Below the pieces are notes generated by a model that did no database searches, was not told the origin of the DNA, and saw nothing but the letters and a program-made list of their open reading frames with translations. This document shows, piece after piece, positions 1 to 9,403 of a stretch of DNA of 64,000 nucleotides (positions are counted from its first letter, which is position 1; every line of letters begins with the position of its first letter). Origin of the DNA: Dendrolimus kikuchii (Eukaryota > Arthropoda > Insecta > Lepidoptera > Lasiocampidae); assembly GCA_019925095.2 (NCBI GenBank), contig CM034391.1:27207051-27271050 (forward strand), read 5' to 3'. A program made the translations under genes and the position numbers.

Positions 1-180
1 CGAACGCGGTCCGCGAGCGTCACTCCGCAGATTTTGCGCAGTGCTCGCATCTCAACCGCGTTTACTCCACTTTCATGCTCTCTCTTCCATACCCAACTCT
101 CGCTTCCATACGTGAGCGTAGGTACCAGCACCGCGTTGTGTATGGCGAGCTGGGCCTTCCACCTAGAAGTGTACCTAACG
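1..180 (-). pseudogene. RTE-like LINE fragment (C-terminal reverse transcriptase region)
   Basis: The reverse complement reads in one frame through LVPTLTYGSESWVWKRE and then NAVEMRALRKICGV. This is the region downstream of the reverse transcriptase palm in RTE-like insect LINE proteins. The piece is cut by the left edge of the window and stops near 180 against unrelated sequence. The same segment recurs at 34084-34215, 50640-50880 and, on the plus strand, 50893-51000. It is a dead fragment; the family is read from motifs only. Confidence 0.6.
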
Positions 181-183
181 CTC

Positions 184-485
184 CATTCATAATGTTATGA
201 AATAAAGTGTATTCTACTCTATATTTTTTAACCCATGTTTTTCGTAATATTTTCTTAAGTTTTTGCGACTTGTATACGTATATATATTACGTATATATTA
301 ATATATTATATCTATTGCATACCTACCCCCACCCATACTGAGTTTCTGTCCATCCAAAGGTTGTCTGGAAGAAATCGCTCCCAGCGATAAGACCGCCCAT
401 TGTACTTATTATTACGATTGTATGTACGAATTTATTTTGTAACATTGTGTGTAATAAAGTATATTGTATTCTATTCTAGTCTATT
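184..485 (+). mobile_element. 5'-truncated 3' ends of a CR1/Jockey-type LINE (two short pieces)
   Basis: From about 285 the sequence matches the 3' end of the large LINE at 29332-33612 (opposite strand). Shared features are the ATCTATTGCATACCTACC stretch, the hairpin-like GAAATCGCTCCCAGCGATAAGACCGCCC, the AATAAAG signal and a TATTC-type tail. A shorter tail (GAAATAAAGTGTATTC) precedes it at about 200-220. These look like dead-on-arrival copies of the same family. Confidence 0.65.
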
Positions 486-539
486 CAAATATCTCACCTG
501 AACATTATAAACATAAAGGGCAACTTCTTTTTATAAAAT

Positions 540-582
540 ACTAGAGTTTACCCCGCGGCTGCGCCGCGGGTCAACCTCTAGT
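540..582. repeat. 43-bp nested perfect palindrome, GC-rich core
   Basis: The outer arms are ACTAGAG (540-546) and CTCTAGT (576-582). The inner arms are CCCGCGGC (552-559) and GCCGCGGG (563-570) around the loop TGC. Both stems are perfect. The right edge ends in CTAG|T, as Helitron 3' ends do after a hairpin, but no matching 5' TC end was found. It may be a transposon terminus or a foldback structure. Confidence 0.6.
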
Positions 583-745
583 GCGTGTCTCTTGTTTAAA
601 GAGCAAGTAGTACAGGTTACATTGTATTAAATTTGTATGTATTTGCCCCCGAAAGATTCACTTCATTTTATATCGCAAACTATACCACCCCCGTCTATAT
701 GTAAACTACATAAATGACAAAACGTGACAAAAATGACAAAATAGA
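583..745. other. No recognisable gene
   Basis: AT-rich sequence between the palindrome and the 9-bp minisatellite. No frame, repeat or RNA signature was recognised. Confidence 0.5.
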
Positions 746-747
746 TA

Positions 748-1085
748 ACATGGACCAAGTGGACCCAGTGGATCCAGTGGACAAAGTGGACCCAGTGGAC
801 CCAACGGACCTAGTGGACCAAGGTCCAGTGGACCCAGTGAGTCCAGTGGACCAAGTATACCCAGTGGACCCAGCAGTTCAAGTGGACCCAATGGACCCAG
901 TGGACCCAGTAGTCTAAGTGGACCCAGTGGACCCAGTGGACCAAGTGGGCCCAGTGGACCAAGTGGACCCATTGGACCAAGTGGACCAAGTGGACCCAGT
1001 TGACCAAGGGAACCAAGTGAACACAGTGGTCCAAGTGGATCCAGTGGACCCAGTGGACCCAGTAGACCCAGTGGATGAAATGGAC
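748..1085 (+). repeat. Minisatellite of 9-bp unit GTGGACCCA
   Basis: About 37 imperfect head-to-tail copies of GTGGACCCA, with variants such as GTGGACCAA, GTGGATCCA and AACGGACCT. The flanks are ACAAAA-rich. Because 9 is a multiple of 3, all frames stay open. The plus strand reads Asp-Pro-Val repeats and the minus strand Gly-Pro-Leu repeats, which is a by-product of the unit and not a collagen-like gene. Confidence 0.9.
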
Positions 1086-1487
1086 AAAATCACAAAACCA
1101 GTCCTAGTTTCCGGGATAAACTTTACATAAATCTATCGCAAAATGTATCCCATTATCCGGGATAAAAAGTATCCCTTGGCCACTCTCGGTATTCAAATTA
1201 TATATGTACCGAGTTTCAGCCAAATCGGTCCAATAGTCTTTCCATAAAAAGATAACAAGCAAAAAGATAAAAATATATTCGTAATAGTAATAATTAAATT
1301 CACATGAAAGCATTGGAAACAGCCCACCATATAAAATGTCACGCCACATAAACGCTGTTACTTATGACATCTGCACTACTGAATGCATTCGGATAAACAA
1401 GTTTTCTACTACTTTATATATATGTATTATACATAGACAAAATCGGTTAGAGTTATAAAGCGTGATAGTGTAACAAACAAACTCACG
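1086..1487. other. Intergenic, with a degenerate repeat around CCGGGATAAAAAGTATCCC
   Basis: No coding sequence is recognised. A piece at 1120-1260 (GGGATAAAAAGTATCCC, then CCAAATCGGTCCAATAGTC) resembles debris at 5775-5800 and 7165-7350, suggesting an old dispersed element, possibly Helitron-like. Confidence 0.4.
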
Positions 1488-1545
1488 TCGTAAGAGGGGA
1501 CAAAACAACCCACAGCCAGGTAGGGTATTTATTCGTCTGGATGTC
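1488..1545 (+). repeat. SINE-A fragment (5' part)
   Basis: Matches the SINE-A 5' segment through CAACCCACAGCCAGGTAG. It is only about 58 bp and has no tail. Confidence 0.6.
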
Positions 1546-2003
1546 TGCCAAATCAGGGGCCCAATTCTGATATTACTATCACGTCAAAATCGCTGGTAGT
1601 GGTACTAAGGGTCTGGGAATATGGAGACCATGGCGTCTGCCGGTCGCAATGTTCGAGGAACATGGAAAAATGGGCAGACGGTGACTCGCCGCTCCCTGCA
1701 TAGAAGGCAGGGGCAACATGGTAGAGAGGTGGGCTGCAGGTACACCGCGACTTCTGATGTTATGCCATTTATCACTTTCACCCCTGGAGCGTGAGTCTTA
1801 GCTCTAGCGATCTCTACTCTGTGCCAGCTGGTTAAGGCAAGCACGGAGATGGGGGCCTTGCCTTGGCCTCCGGTGTCAGGTCCGAGGTGTTGCTACTCAG
1901 CTAATGCTTTACCACAAAGCCCCCTACGGGTATTATTATTACACTTATGTGATACACTATTATATAGATTATATTTCAAAAACCGAAGGTGCTACTAAGC
2001 ACA
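1546..2003. other. Unrecognised GC-richer block
   Basis: 1600-1920 is clearly richer in G+C than its surroundings, which suggests part of a transposon. No translation gave a family I could name. Confidence 0.35.
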
Positions 2004-2390
2004 TTTACAAGTGTCCATAGGCGATGGTAACCCCTTTTTTTATTGCAGAAGCTCAGCAAACAGACAGACGGTCCACTTGAAGGAAAGCGGTTACCATCGC
2101 CTATGGACATTTACAACACCAAAGGTGCTACAAATGCGCTGCTGCTCTCTTAAGGGAGACTGGAACCTGATCACAAATGCCAGAACACAACTCATGGACC
2201 ATGGATGGTAGCCATCTAGTCGGGCAAATGCCCTACCACCTGGCTGTGGGTTGTTTTGTCGCCTCTTACGACAGGCCGCCCGGCCGCAGGAAAATTGTAT
2301 TCTTTCTCCATTCCTGCACGGATAAAAATCGCTTTCCATCAGGTGGGCCATCTACTTGTCTGCTGAACTCATACAATAAAAAAAAAAGAT
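2004..2390 (+). repeat. SINE-A copy (+) interrupted by a second SINE-A
   Basis: The host copy reads TGTCCATAGGCGATGGTAACC at 2011-2031 and resumes at 2330 with CGCTTTCCATCAGGTGGGC, ending in an A-tail at about 2390. The element at 2032-2329 sits between these halves, so it inserted later. Confidence 0.75.
2032..2329 (-). mobile_element. SINE-A copy nested in another SINE-A
   Basis: Full length, minus strand: the poly(T) (A-tail complement) is at 2035-2041 and the 5' end, GCACGGATAAAA complement, is near 2328. It interrupts a plus-strand copy at GGTAACC|GCTTTCC. No clear target duplication beyond a shared C. Confidence 0.8.
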
Positions 2391-2820
2391 TCGCATTTAT
2401 AGCATTAGTGAGAATTAATAAATTCCACAATCCGCAATGCACCTAGAAATTTTACGCTCCATAAAAATGTCTTACAACACTTACATTAATTTTAATGTTG
2501 TCCCATCTATAGATTGTGCACATGTAGTACACCCAACGTCCGAAGTACGGCTATAACTTCAATGATTTGTAGACGATATAAATCCCACACTTTAGTGGCG
2601 GGGTGTACACTGAATCCCGATTGATATTGGCATCCTTCGGTTATTGATATAATGATAATAAACACTCTAAACCAACATATTTTGAGGTTGGGTAGAAAAC
2701 CATCAGTCCTTGTTCCAAGTACCCATAACCTTCTTAAGAGTATAGAAGTTCGACGAGAGGCTTCAGAGTCTAAATCATCGACGTAAAGTCGCTAGTTTGT
2801 CGATATTCTACAGGATACAC
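2391..2820. other. No recognisable gene or repeat
   Basis: AT-rich; I see no coding frame, tandem repeat or recurrent element here. Confidence 0.5.
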
Positions 2821-3061
2821 TTTTATTTATTGCAGGAGATCAGCAGACAGGCAGACGGCCCACTTGATGGAAAGCGGTTACCATCGCCTATGAACATTTG
2901 CAACAGCAAACTTGCTACAAATGCGCTGTTGCTCTCTTAAGGGAAACTGGAACCTGGTCACTAATGCCGGAACACAACTCAAGGTTGTTATGGCGACATA
3001 CTCTAGACCAGGGGTGGTAGTCATCCAGTCGGGCAAATGCCCTACCACCTGGCTGTGGGTT
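2821..3061 (-). mobile_element. SINE-A copy, 5'-truncated
   Basis: The A-tail complement begins at 2821 (TTTTATTTATTGCAGGAG). Similarity ends at 3061 within CTGGCTGTGGGTT, so about 70 bp of the element's 5' end is missing. Loss at the 5' end is typical of reverse-transcribed copies. Confidence 0.85.
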
Positions 3062-3164
3062 AAACTTCGGAGTATGCCACGGACTTACATGAACTGGTTC
3101 CTCCCTCACCATTTTACCACCGGACAAGCAGACGCACGCACGGGCGCCACCGATATATGATGGA

Positions 3165-3390
3165 AATACCAAAAAAGCGGACGAAACGCTGTTTCCAGTT
3201 TTATCATACGCACCGCTGAAGAGTGGAACTCTTTACCGTTTTCCTGATGAATACAATCTAGGTATCTTCAAGCCTCGCGTAAACAAACATTTTCTTGGTA
3301 AGCGTGATCCACCTTAGACTGCATTTCTGTCTGCCATCAGGCGCAACGTCAGTCAAACGCGAACCTATCCATTATAAAAAAATAAAAAAG
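3165..3390 (+). pseudogene. C-terminal end of a LINE ORF2 (Jockey-superfamily-like), decayed
   Basis: Reads RTAEEWNSLPF, then after stop codons YNLGIFKPRVNKHFLGKRDPP. This is the usual C-terminal tail of many lepidopteran LINE proteins. A related piece ([16 protein letters not shown]) lies at 23225-23460 on the minus strand. It carries stops and frameshifts and has no catalytic domain. Confidence 0.6.
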
Positions 3391-3424
3391 AAGTCCTACC
3401 TTACCTCAATCAAAGCCTTTGCAT

Positions 3425-4922
3425 CCAGCGAGGTAATGCTGGAACTCCAGCGAGGTAATACTAGAACTTTAACAAAGTAATACCGGAACTCCAGCGAGGT
3501 AATGCTGGAACTCCGCTGAGGTATTGCTGGAACTCCCGTGAGGTATTGCTGAAACTCCAGTGAGGTAATACTAGAACTCTAACCAAGTAATACCGGAACT
3601 CCAGCGAGGTAATGCTGGAACTCCGCTGAGGTATTGCTGGAACTCCCGTGAGGTATTGCTGGAACCCCAGTGAGGTATTGCTGGAAGTCCAGTGAGGTAA
3701 TACTAAAACTCTAACCAAGTAATACTGGAACTCCAGCGAGGTAATGCTGGAACTCCGGTGAGGTATTGCTGGAACTCCAGTGAGGTAATACTAGAACTCT
3801 AACCAAGTAATACCGGAACTCCAGCGAGGTAATGCTGGAACTCCGGTGAGGTATTGCTGGAACTCCAGTGAGGTAATACTAAAACTCTAACCAAGTAATA
3901 CCGGAACTCCAGCGAGGTAATGTTGGAACTCCGGTGAGGTATTGCTGGAACTCCAGTGAGGTAATACTACAACTCTAACCAAGTAATACCGGAACTCCAG
4001 CGAGGTAATGCTGGAACTCCGGTGAGGTATTGCTGGAACTCCAGTGAGGTAATACTAAAACTCTAACCAAATAATACCGGAACTCCAGCGAGGTAATGCT
4101 GGAACTCCGGTGAGGTATGCTGGAACTCCAGTGAGGTAATACTAGAACTCTAACCAAGTAATACCGGAACTCCAGCGAGGTAATGCTGGAACTCCGGTGA
4201 GGTATTGCTGGAACTCCAGTGAGGTAATACTAGAACTCTAACCAAGTAATACCGGAACTCCAGCGAGGTAATGCTGGAACTCCGGTGAGGTATTGCTGGA
4301 ACTCCAGTGAGGTATTGATGGAACTCCAGTGAGGTAATACTATAACTTTAACCAAGTAATACCGGAACTCCACCGCGGTAATGCTGGAACTCCGGTGAGG
4401 TATTGCTGGAACTCCAATGAGGTAATACTATAACTCTAACCAAGTAATACCGGAACTCCACCGCGGTAATGCTGGAACTCCGGTGAGGTATTGCTGGAAC
4501 TCCAGTGAGATAATACTAGAACTCTAACCAAGTAATACCGGAACTCCAGCGAGGTAATGCTGGAACTCCGGTGAGGTTTTATCCGTGCAGGAACGGAGAA
4601 AGAATACAATTTCCTGCGGCCCGGCGGCCTGTCGTAAGAGGCGACTAAAGAACCCACAGCCAGGTGGTAGAGTATTTGCTCGACTGGATGGCGACCACCC
4701 CTGGTCTAGAGTATGCCGCCATAACAACTTTGTGTTGTGTTCCGGCATTAATGACCAGGTTCCAGTCTCCTTTAAGAGAGCAGCAGCGCATTTGTAGCAC
4801 CTTTGGTGTTGCAAATGTCCATAGACGATGGTAACCGCTTTCCACCAAGTGGGCCGTCTGCCTGTCTGCTGAACTCCTGCAATAAAAAATAAAAAAAGAG
4901 GTATTGCTGGAACTCCAGTGAC
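3425..4922. repeat. Minisatellite of 22-bp units in an 88-bp higher-order array, split by a SINE-A
   Basis: The basic unit is about GGAACTCCAGCGAGGTAATGCT. Four variants alternate to give an 88-bp super-unit marked by AACTCTAACCAAGTAATAC. The marker starts at about 3463, 3573, 3705, 3793, 3881, 3969, 4057, 4144, 4232, 4342, 4430 and 4518. Spacings are 110, 132, 88, 88, 88, 88, 87, 88, 110, 88 and 88, all multiples of 22 except one 1-bp deletion. A SINE-A at 4578-4897 separates the last unit (4898-4922). Open frames here (for example 3461-3718) come from the repeat and are not genes. Confidence 0.95.
4578..4897 (+). mobile_element. SINE-A, full length, inserted in the minisatellite
   Basis: Used here as the reference copy. 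The 5' end is TTTATCCGTGCAGGAACGG. The body carries the conserved blocks CAACCCACAGCCAGGTGG, TTGTGTTCCGGCATTA, GGTTCCAGTCTCC and CCATAGGCGATGGTAACCGC. The 3' end is CTCCTGCAATAAA followed by A-rich sequence. GAGGT at 4573-4577 and 4898-4902 flanks it, consistent with a 5-bp duplication in repeat DNA. Length (about 305-320 bp), constant 5' end, A-tail and 5'-truncated relatives point to a SINE-like retroposon. I see no convincing tRNA-type A/B box pair. Confidence 0.85.
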
Positions 4923-5155
4923 TTCGTCCGCGTGGAATAGTTTAAAAAAAGTAAGTTTTTTTTAAACCGATTTTGAAACTTTCTTCATTGGTGCTCCGCT
5001 CCTACTGGTCTTAGCGTGATGACATAATATAGCCTATAGCCTTTCTCGATAAATGGACTATCTAACACTGAAAGAATTTTTCAAATCAGACCAGTAGTTC
5101 CTGAGATTAGCGCGTTCAAACAAACAAACTCTTCAGCTTTATATATTAGTATAAG
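4923..5155 (-). mobile_element. Helitron-like element (CTAG family), end-truncated
   Basis: Contains the family blocks CTTCGTCCGCGTGGAATAG, CAATGAAGAA complement, TCAGACCAGTAGTTCCTGAG and CTTTATATATTAGTATAAG. The ACTAGCT terminus has been lost where it meets the minisatellite. Relatives lie at 8328-8541, 10085-10186, 25175-25405, 57461-57690 and 58045-58275. Confidence 0.6.
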
Positions 5156-5453
5156 ATTAGCATGTGCCAGTGAAACTTCAAATCAATTTACGTGTTCAAT
5201 TCACTTTATTTAACGCGAAAATGGGTATACAAAAAGGTGTTAAATTTAACGTATATACAGTTCTCCAAATTCTGCCTTTCGGCATGCACGTGTGCAAGTA
5301 CTCCTGCTTACAAATTATGGTATAATATATTTATCTGATTATTTAATTAATTATTTACCTGATAAAATGTCAATTCGTCATCGTTACCTTGATAACGACA
5401 GTGAATTGCAACAATTTTGCTATATTCATCTATTCCTCAAAAACGACTTTATT
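5156..5453. other. No recognisable gene
   Basis: AT-rich spacer between a Helitron-like element and SINE-A; nothing recognised. Confidence 0.5.
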
Positions 5454-5767
5454 TTATCTGTACAGGAACGGAGAAAGAATACAATTTCCTGCGGCCGGGC
5501 GGCCTGTCGTAAGAGGCGACTTAACAACCCACAGCCAGGTGGTAGGGCGTTTGCCCGACTGGATGATTACCACCTCTGCTCTAAAGTATGTCGCCATAAC
5601 AACCTTGAGTTATGTTCCGGCATTAGTGACCAGGTTCCAGTTTCCCTTAAGAGAGCAGCAGCGCATTTGTAGCATCTTTGGTGTTGCAAATGTCCATAGG
5701 CGATGGTAACCGCTTTCCATCAAGTGGGCCGCCTGCCTGTCTGCTGATCTCCTGCAATAAAAAAAAT
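5454..5767 (+). mobile_element. SINE-A, full length
   Basis: Begins TTATCTGTACAGGAACGG and ends CTCCTGCAATAAAAAAAATA. No internal deletion was seen; the 126-residue frame at 5292-5672 is a by-product. Confidence 0.9.
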
Positions 5768-5884
5768 ATATACCGGGATAAAAAGTATCCTAAGTCAACA
5801 CTTAGGATAAAACCTAGCTCTGCGTTTGGTTCCATTTTAATCCTTTCAGTACTTTTAAAATAATACTCTAACAGACATACATAC

Positions 5885-6598
5885 TGTTACGCGTCGAGAG
5901 ACTCGAATTAAAATGCCGTTGGAATTACTATAGAGTTTATTAGAACTATACAAACACGTATAACACAGATACAAATATAACCGAATATGCACATGTTTAG
6001 ATGTATAGGTGGATAGGGATGTTGTAAATGAATGCGTGTTCTAGTAAACCAAGATTATTTGTTCACTCATACATGTGCATTATATTATTACAATGAGTAA
6101 CGCGTCGCGGGTGTAAATGATGGAAGACGACTGCCACTCTGTGCGCGTCGCATGACATTCGATGCAATTCGCTGAGTACGCAGTGTCCCCACACCGAACA
6201 CAACAAGTCCAAACGTAATACAAAAGGTCGTAATTCAATAAAACGCGCAAAGTACGTCACTTATTAGATTGCCAATTGTAGTACACACGTCTCGCTTCGC
6301 TGGTGGTTCTCGCTCGACTAACTCCTCCGTCAATCGGGGCATTGCTTTATACTGCACAAATGCAATATGTCCGCCCGGCAGCGTTGAACAAATTTCCTAG
6401 AATCATCTTGTACTTTAAATCCGTAACACCTGGATAATGATTACAATACAACAATAGGCCGTATGCCAATAAGTAGACAAAAAATGACGACCATAAAAGA
6501 ATTTCAATGTTATTAGTTCAAATGCCGACGGGTAATAAATGTGCTTTGTTTCAGATATGCAGGTGGATTTTGTGTTTGTCGGGACCTGAGTTGTAACA
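5885..6598 (-). mobile_element. Solo LTR, Gypsy-like family (LTR-1), 714 bp
   Basis: Starts TGTTACG and ends GTAACA on the plus strand, and is flanked by a perfect 4-bp repeat ATAC (5881-5884 and 6599-6602). The left terminal block (CGAATTAAAATGCCGTTGGAATTA) matches, in reverse, the ends of the copies at 9404-9843, 53636-54423 and 58503-58981. No gag or pol lies next to it. TG...CA ends with 4-bp duplications fit Ty3/Gypsy-type integration. It is longer than its relatives (440-494 bp), so they lack an internal part or it has gained one. Confidence 0.8.
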
Positions 6599-6602
6599 AT
6601 AC

Positions 6603-6789
6603 AAACAAAAACTCTAAATTTTTTTTTTTCGGAATCAGCTGATCAGAATTACTCATCTGATTTGTTTCTCATTTAAATTCAATAGACAAGCTCGAATCCT
6701 CTACAGATATCTACAATAATAAAATTTTAAACATGCCGCGTCTGTACATTAAAGCTTTAAAAAACACAACTGGAATTGACTTTTTTAAA
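6603..6789. other. No recognisable gene
   Basis: AT-rich spacer between LTR and SINE-A. Confidence 0.5.
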
Positions 6790-7104
6790 TTTTTTTATTG
6801 CAGGAGTTCAGCAGACAGGCAGACGGCCCACTTGATGGAAAGCGGTTACCATCGCCTATGGACATTTGCAACACCAAAGGTGCTGCTACAAATGCGCTGC
6901 TGCTCTCTTAGAGGAGACTGGAACCTGGTCACTAATGCCGGAACACAACACAAGGTTGTTATGGCAGCATATTCTAGACCAGGGGTAGTCGCCATCCAGT
7001 CGAGCAAATACCCTACCACCTGGCTGTGGGTTGTTTCGTCGCCTCTTACGACAGGCCGCCGGGCCGCAGGAAATTGTATTCTTTCTTTGTTCCTGCACGG
7101 ATAA
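6790..7104 (-). mobile_element. SINE-A, full length
   Basis: A-tail complement at 6790 (TTTTTTATTGCAGGAG), 5' end at GCACGGATAA near 7104. It has a small extra GCT in the GGTGCT block. Confidence 0.9.
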
Positions 7105-7490
7105 TGACGGATGACTATATAAACGATCCGAGATTGATTTCGCTGATCGACAGCTAGTTCCTAGACTTAAACTCTGCCCTACTTTTTATCCTGGGAGTCC
7201 CGCGGGAATTTTTCTAGGAATGACTTAAAATGGCCAGATTAAAAAAAAAAATTCCAATGCGATTTTTTTACTGATCGATAGCAAATTTAATGTAATAAAA
7301 TTAGTGATATTTTTTATCCCGGAAAGCCAACGGGAATTTTCCCGGGAGCGGTTTTTAATTGTTCGGGTGCGTAAAAATCAGCCTATTCCGACACAGTTTA
7401 CACTCAAACGATAGATTACATTCTTTTTTAAATGCTGTTGAAATTTCAAGTCAAGCGTGGACGACGTCGCGGGCATAACCTAGTATTATA
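7105..7490 (+). mobile_element. Degenerate Helitron-like piece ending in CCTAGT
   Basis: Ends GACGACGTCGCGGGCATAACCTAGT at about 7480, the 3' terminus of the CTAG family. Upstream are CCGGGAGC and CCGCGGGAATTTT blocks (7190-7350) but no clear 5' TC end. Confidence 0.4.
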
Positions 7491-7860
7491 TCTATACTAA
7501 TATTATAAAGCTGAAGAGTTTGTTTGTTGAACATGTACTCCCTTGAGGGATTATTTTACTACAGACTGATTTATTGCTCACTAAAAAGTAATTGTATAAA
7601 GCTGATATAGGACGATTAATTTGTTTTTAATCTTGGATGAAATACTCAAATATTAATCTATACTAATATTATAAAGCCGAGGAGTTTGTTTGTTTGTTTA
7701 AACGCGCTAATCTCAGGAACCGCTGGTCCGATTTGAAAAATTCTTTCAGCGTTGAATAGTACATTTATCGAGGAAGGTTATAGGCTAAATTATATTTTCA
7801 AAAAAATTAGGGATCCTTACTAAAAGAGCAATAATGTAAGCCAAGGTGTAAAAAAATGAC
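7491..7860 (+). mobile_element. Two 5' ends of the CTAG-family Helitron-like element
   Basis: TCTATACTAATATTATAAAG occurs at about 7491 and again at about 7657, each followed by the GAGTTTGTTTGTTTG region. The second copy continues through CGCGCTAATCTCAGGAACC. Both are 3'-truncated: a 5' end repeated in tandem without the CTAG end. Confidence 0.55.
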
Positions 7861-8062
7861 CCGAAAAAATCCTTACACGGCGTGCGCTGCGAAAACTATT
7901 GATTCTAGAACAAAACAATGTACTACCACTTTGCAGAACATATAATTGTCTACAAAAAATATGGCATAACCATATGTCTAACTATTGTAGTTATCTCACA
8001 ATAAGTGTTTTCTTTTATTTTTTTTAAATAATTAAAATGCCGTCGCTTCTAAAACTCTTTAT

Positions 8063-8172
8063 TTTGTACATACATACATACATACATAACTTCACGCCAG
8101 TTCCCTTGCGGGGTAGGCACGAACAACAGAGCGCCATTTAGGCTTATTCTTACACACCTCACTTGCTTCACT
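8063..8172 (-). pseudogene. RTE-like LINE 3' end with (TACA)n tail
   Basis: Reverse complement of the tail seen at 9049-9305: the ORF end VRAYPARELA region, then AACTTCACGCC and (CATA)n. Only about 110 bp is left. Confidence 0.7.
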
Positions 8173-8327
8173 TTTGTACCTTGGTCTTAATCCTTATCAA
8201 AATAAATTACTCCATATTCAAGACGAATTCAATACCTTTCTAGCAATTTTTGAATTATTCAATTCGGACGTTCCATTCAAAAGATATCGCGATATTTAAA
8301 ATGTAAGTATTAGTGTTGTAGCCAAAT
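8173..8327. other. No recognisable feature
   Basis: AT-rich; nothing recognised. Confidence 0.45.
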
Positions 8328-8541
8328 ATACTAATATTGTTTGATTGAACGCGCTAATCTCAGGAACTACTGGTCTGATTTGAAAAATTCTTTCAGTGTT
8401 GAATAGTCCATTTATCGAGGAAGGCTATAGGCTATATATCATCACGCTAAGACTAATAGCAGCGAGCACCAATGAAGAATGTTTCAAAATCGGAGGGTTT
8501 TGCAAATTCCACGCGGATGACGTCGCAGGCACAGCTAGTTA
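8328..8541 (+). mobile_element. Helitron-like element (CTAG family), 5'-shortened
   Basis: Reads ATACTAATATTG, then AACGCGCTAATCTCAGG, GAGGAAGGCTATAGGC and TGACGTCGCAGGCACAGCTAG|T. The 3' CTAG followed by T matches Helitron rules. The 5' end has lost part of TCTATACTAATATTATAAAG. Confidence 0.65.
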
Positions 8542-9048
8542 AAGATGTACGGAAAACATATTTTTATAAATCGCATCCAGTAAAAATTGAAATTAAACTT
8601 CTTCAAATGCATAAAACATTTTCTTATAAGAAATTCTAATCTTATAAATTTGATAGAACTACAATTGAAATGTAGAAAACCAGATTACTTTGATTAAATG
8701 CTTTTCAAAGTTTTTATTATGTCCATTTTGTGAAATATAAGTTCTACAATTTACTATCTCAAATAATTTAAACAATAAGAGCGCTTGGAGTGTCGAAGCA
8801 TCTCTTGGAAGACTTAGATTTTTGATAACTCAAAGGGCTTTTGAACCCTGGTTATTGTAGACTTAGAACGTTTGTAATTGTACTTCGAAATAGACGTCTT
8901 TGGAAATATATAGAAAAATAAATATTTGTTTTAGGGTATACTTGGACTAATATAGTGAGATCCCAGTTACCCCAGACTTACGTGATTTTAGGAAAGATGA
9001 ATTTTTTAGGATCTGTAGTCTAACATAAATTTAGAAAGGATTGGATAA
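8542..9048. other. Unique-looking AT-rich stretch
   Basis: No open frame above background and no element shared with the rest of the window. Confidence 0.5.
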
Positions 9049-9305
9049 TCAATGCATGATGAAAGAATGACTAAACAGATATACAATGCAGAAGTGGATG
9101 GAAGGCCACGACACACCTGCCATGATCAAACTGATCGTGTACTAGCAGAAGGTGATGTCAGGAGCCTTAAGAACAGACGAGTGTGCATGACAAGAGCTAT
9201 GAATGTCAAAGAAGCAAGTGAGGTGTGTAAGAATAAGCCTGAATGGCACTCTGTTGTTCGTGCCTACCCCGCAAGGGAACTGGCCTGAAGTTATGTATGT
9301 ATGTA
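9049..9305 (+). pseudogene. RTE-like LINE ORF C-terminus with (ATGT)n tail
   Basis: The frame reads ERMTKQIYNAEVDG, (deletion) RPRHTCHDQTDRVLAEGDV, RSLKNRRVCMTRAMNVKEAS, EVCKNKPEWHSVV, RAYPARELA and stop, then GAAGTTATGTATGTATG. A short coding end with a very short 3' tail of simple repeats is typical of RTE-clade LINEs. The copy is 5'-truncated and lacks the GCRSRG residues found in other copies. Confidence 0.7.
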
Positions 9306-9403
9306 TAAACATTTTGTACAATGTAACCTGTATTAACGCCTGCTCTTTAAACAAGAAGCACGAACCTAAACGAAACTCTAGTAAAGATTTACTCCTATTA
9401 TAT

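Noticed and set aside
706..1034. Collagen-like Gly-Pro-Leu and Asp-Pro-Val open frames
   Set aside because: They are translations of a 9-bp tandem repeat in all frames, with no start context, signal peptide or flanking domain.
3425..4580. Possible CRISPR-like array
   Set aside because: Units are contiguous 22-bp repeats with no unique spacers and no cas genes; the setting is eukaryotic.
4524..4848. Recurrent 60-126-residue frames such as QERRKNTISCGRAACRKRR
   Set aside because: They recur wherever SINE-A occurs, on both strands, and break at its edges; they are by-products of the repeat.
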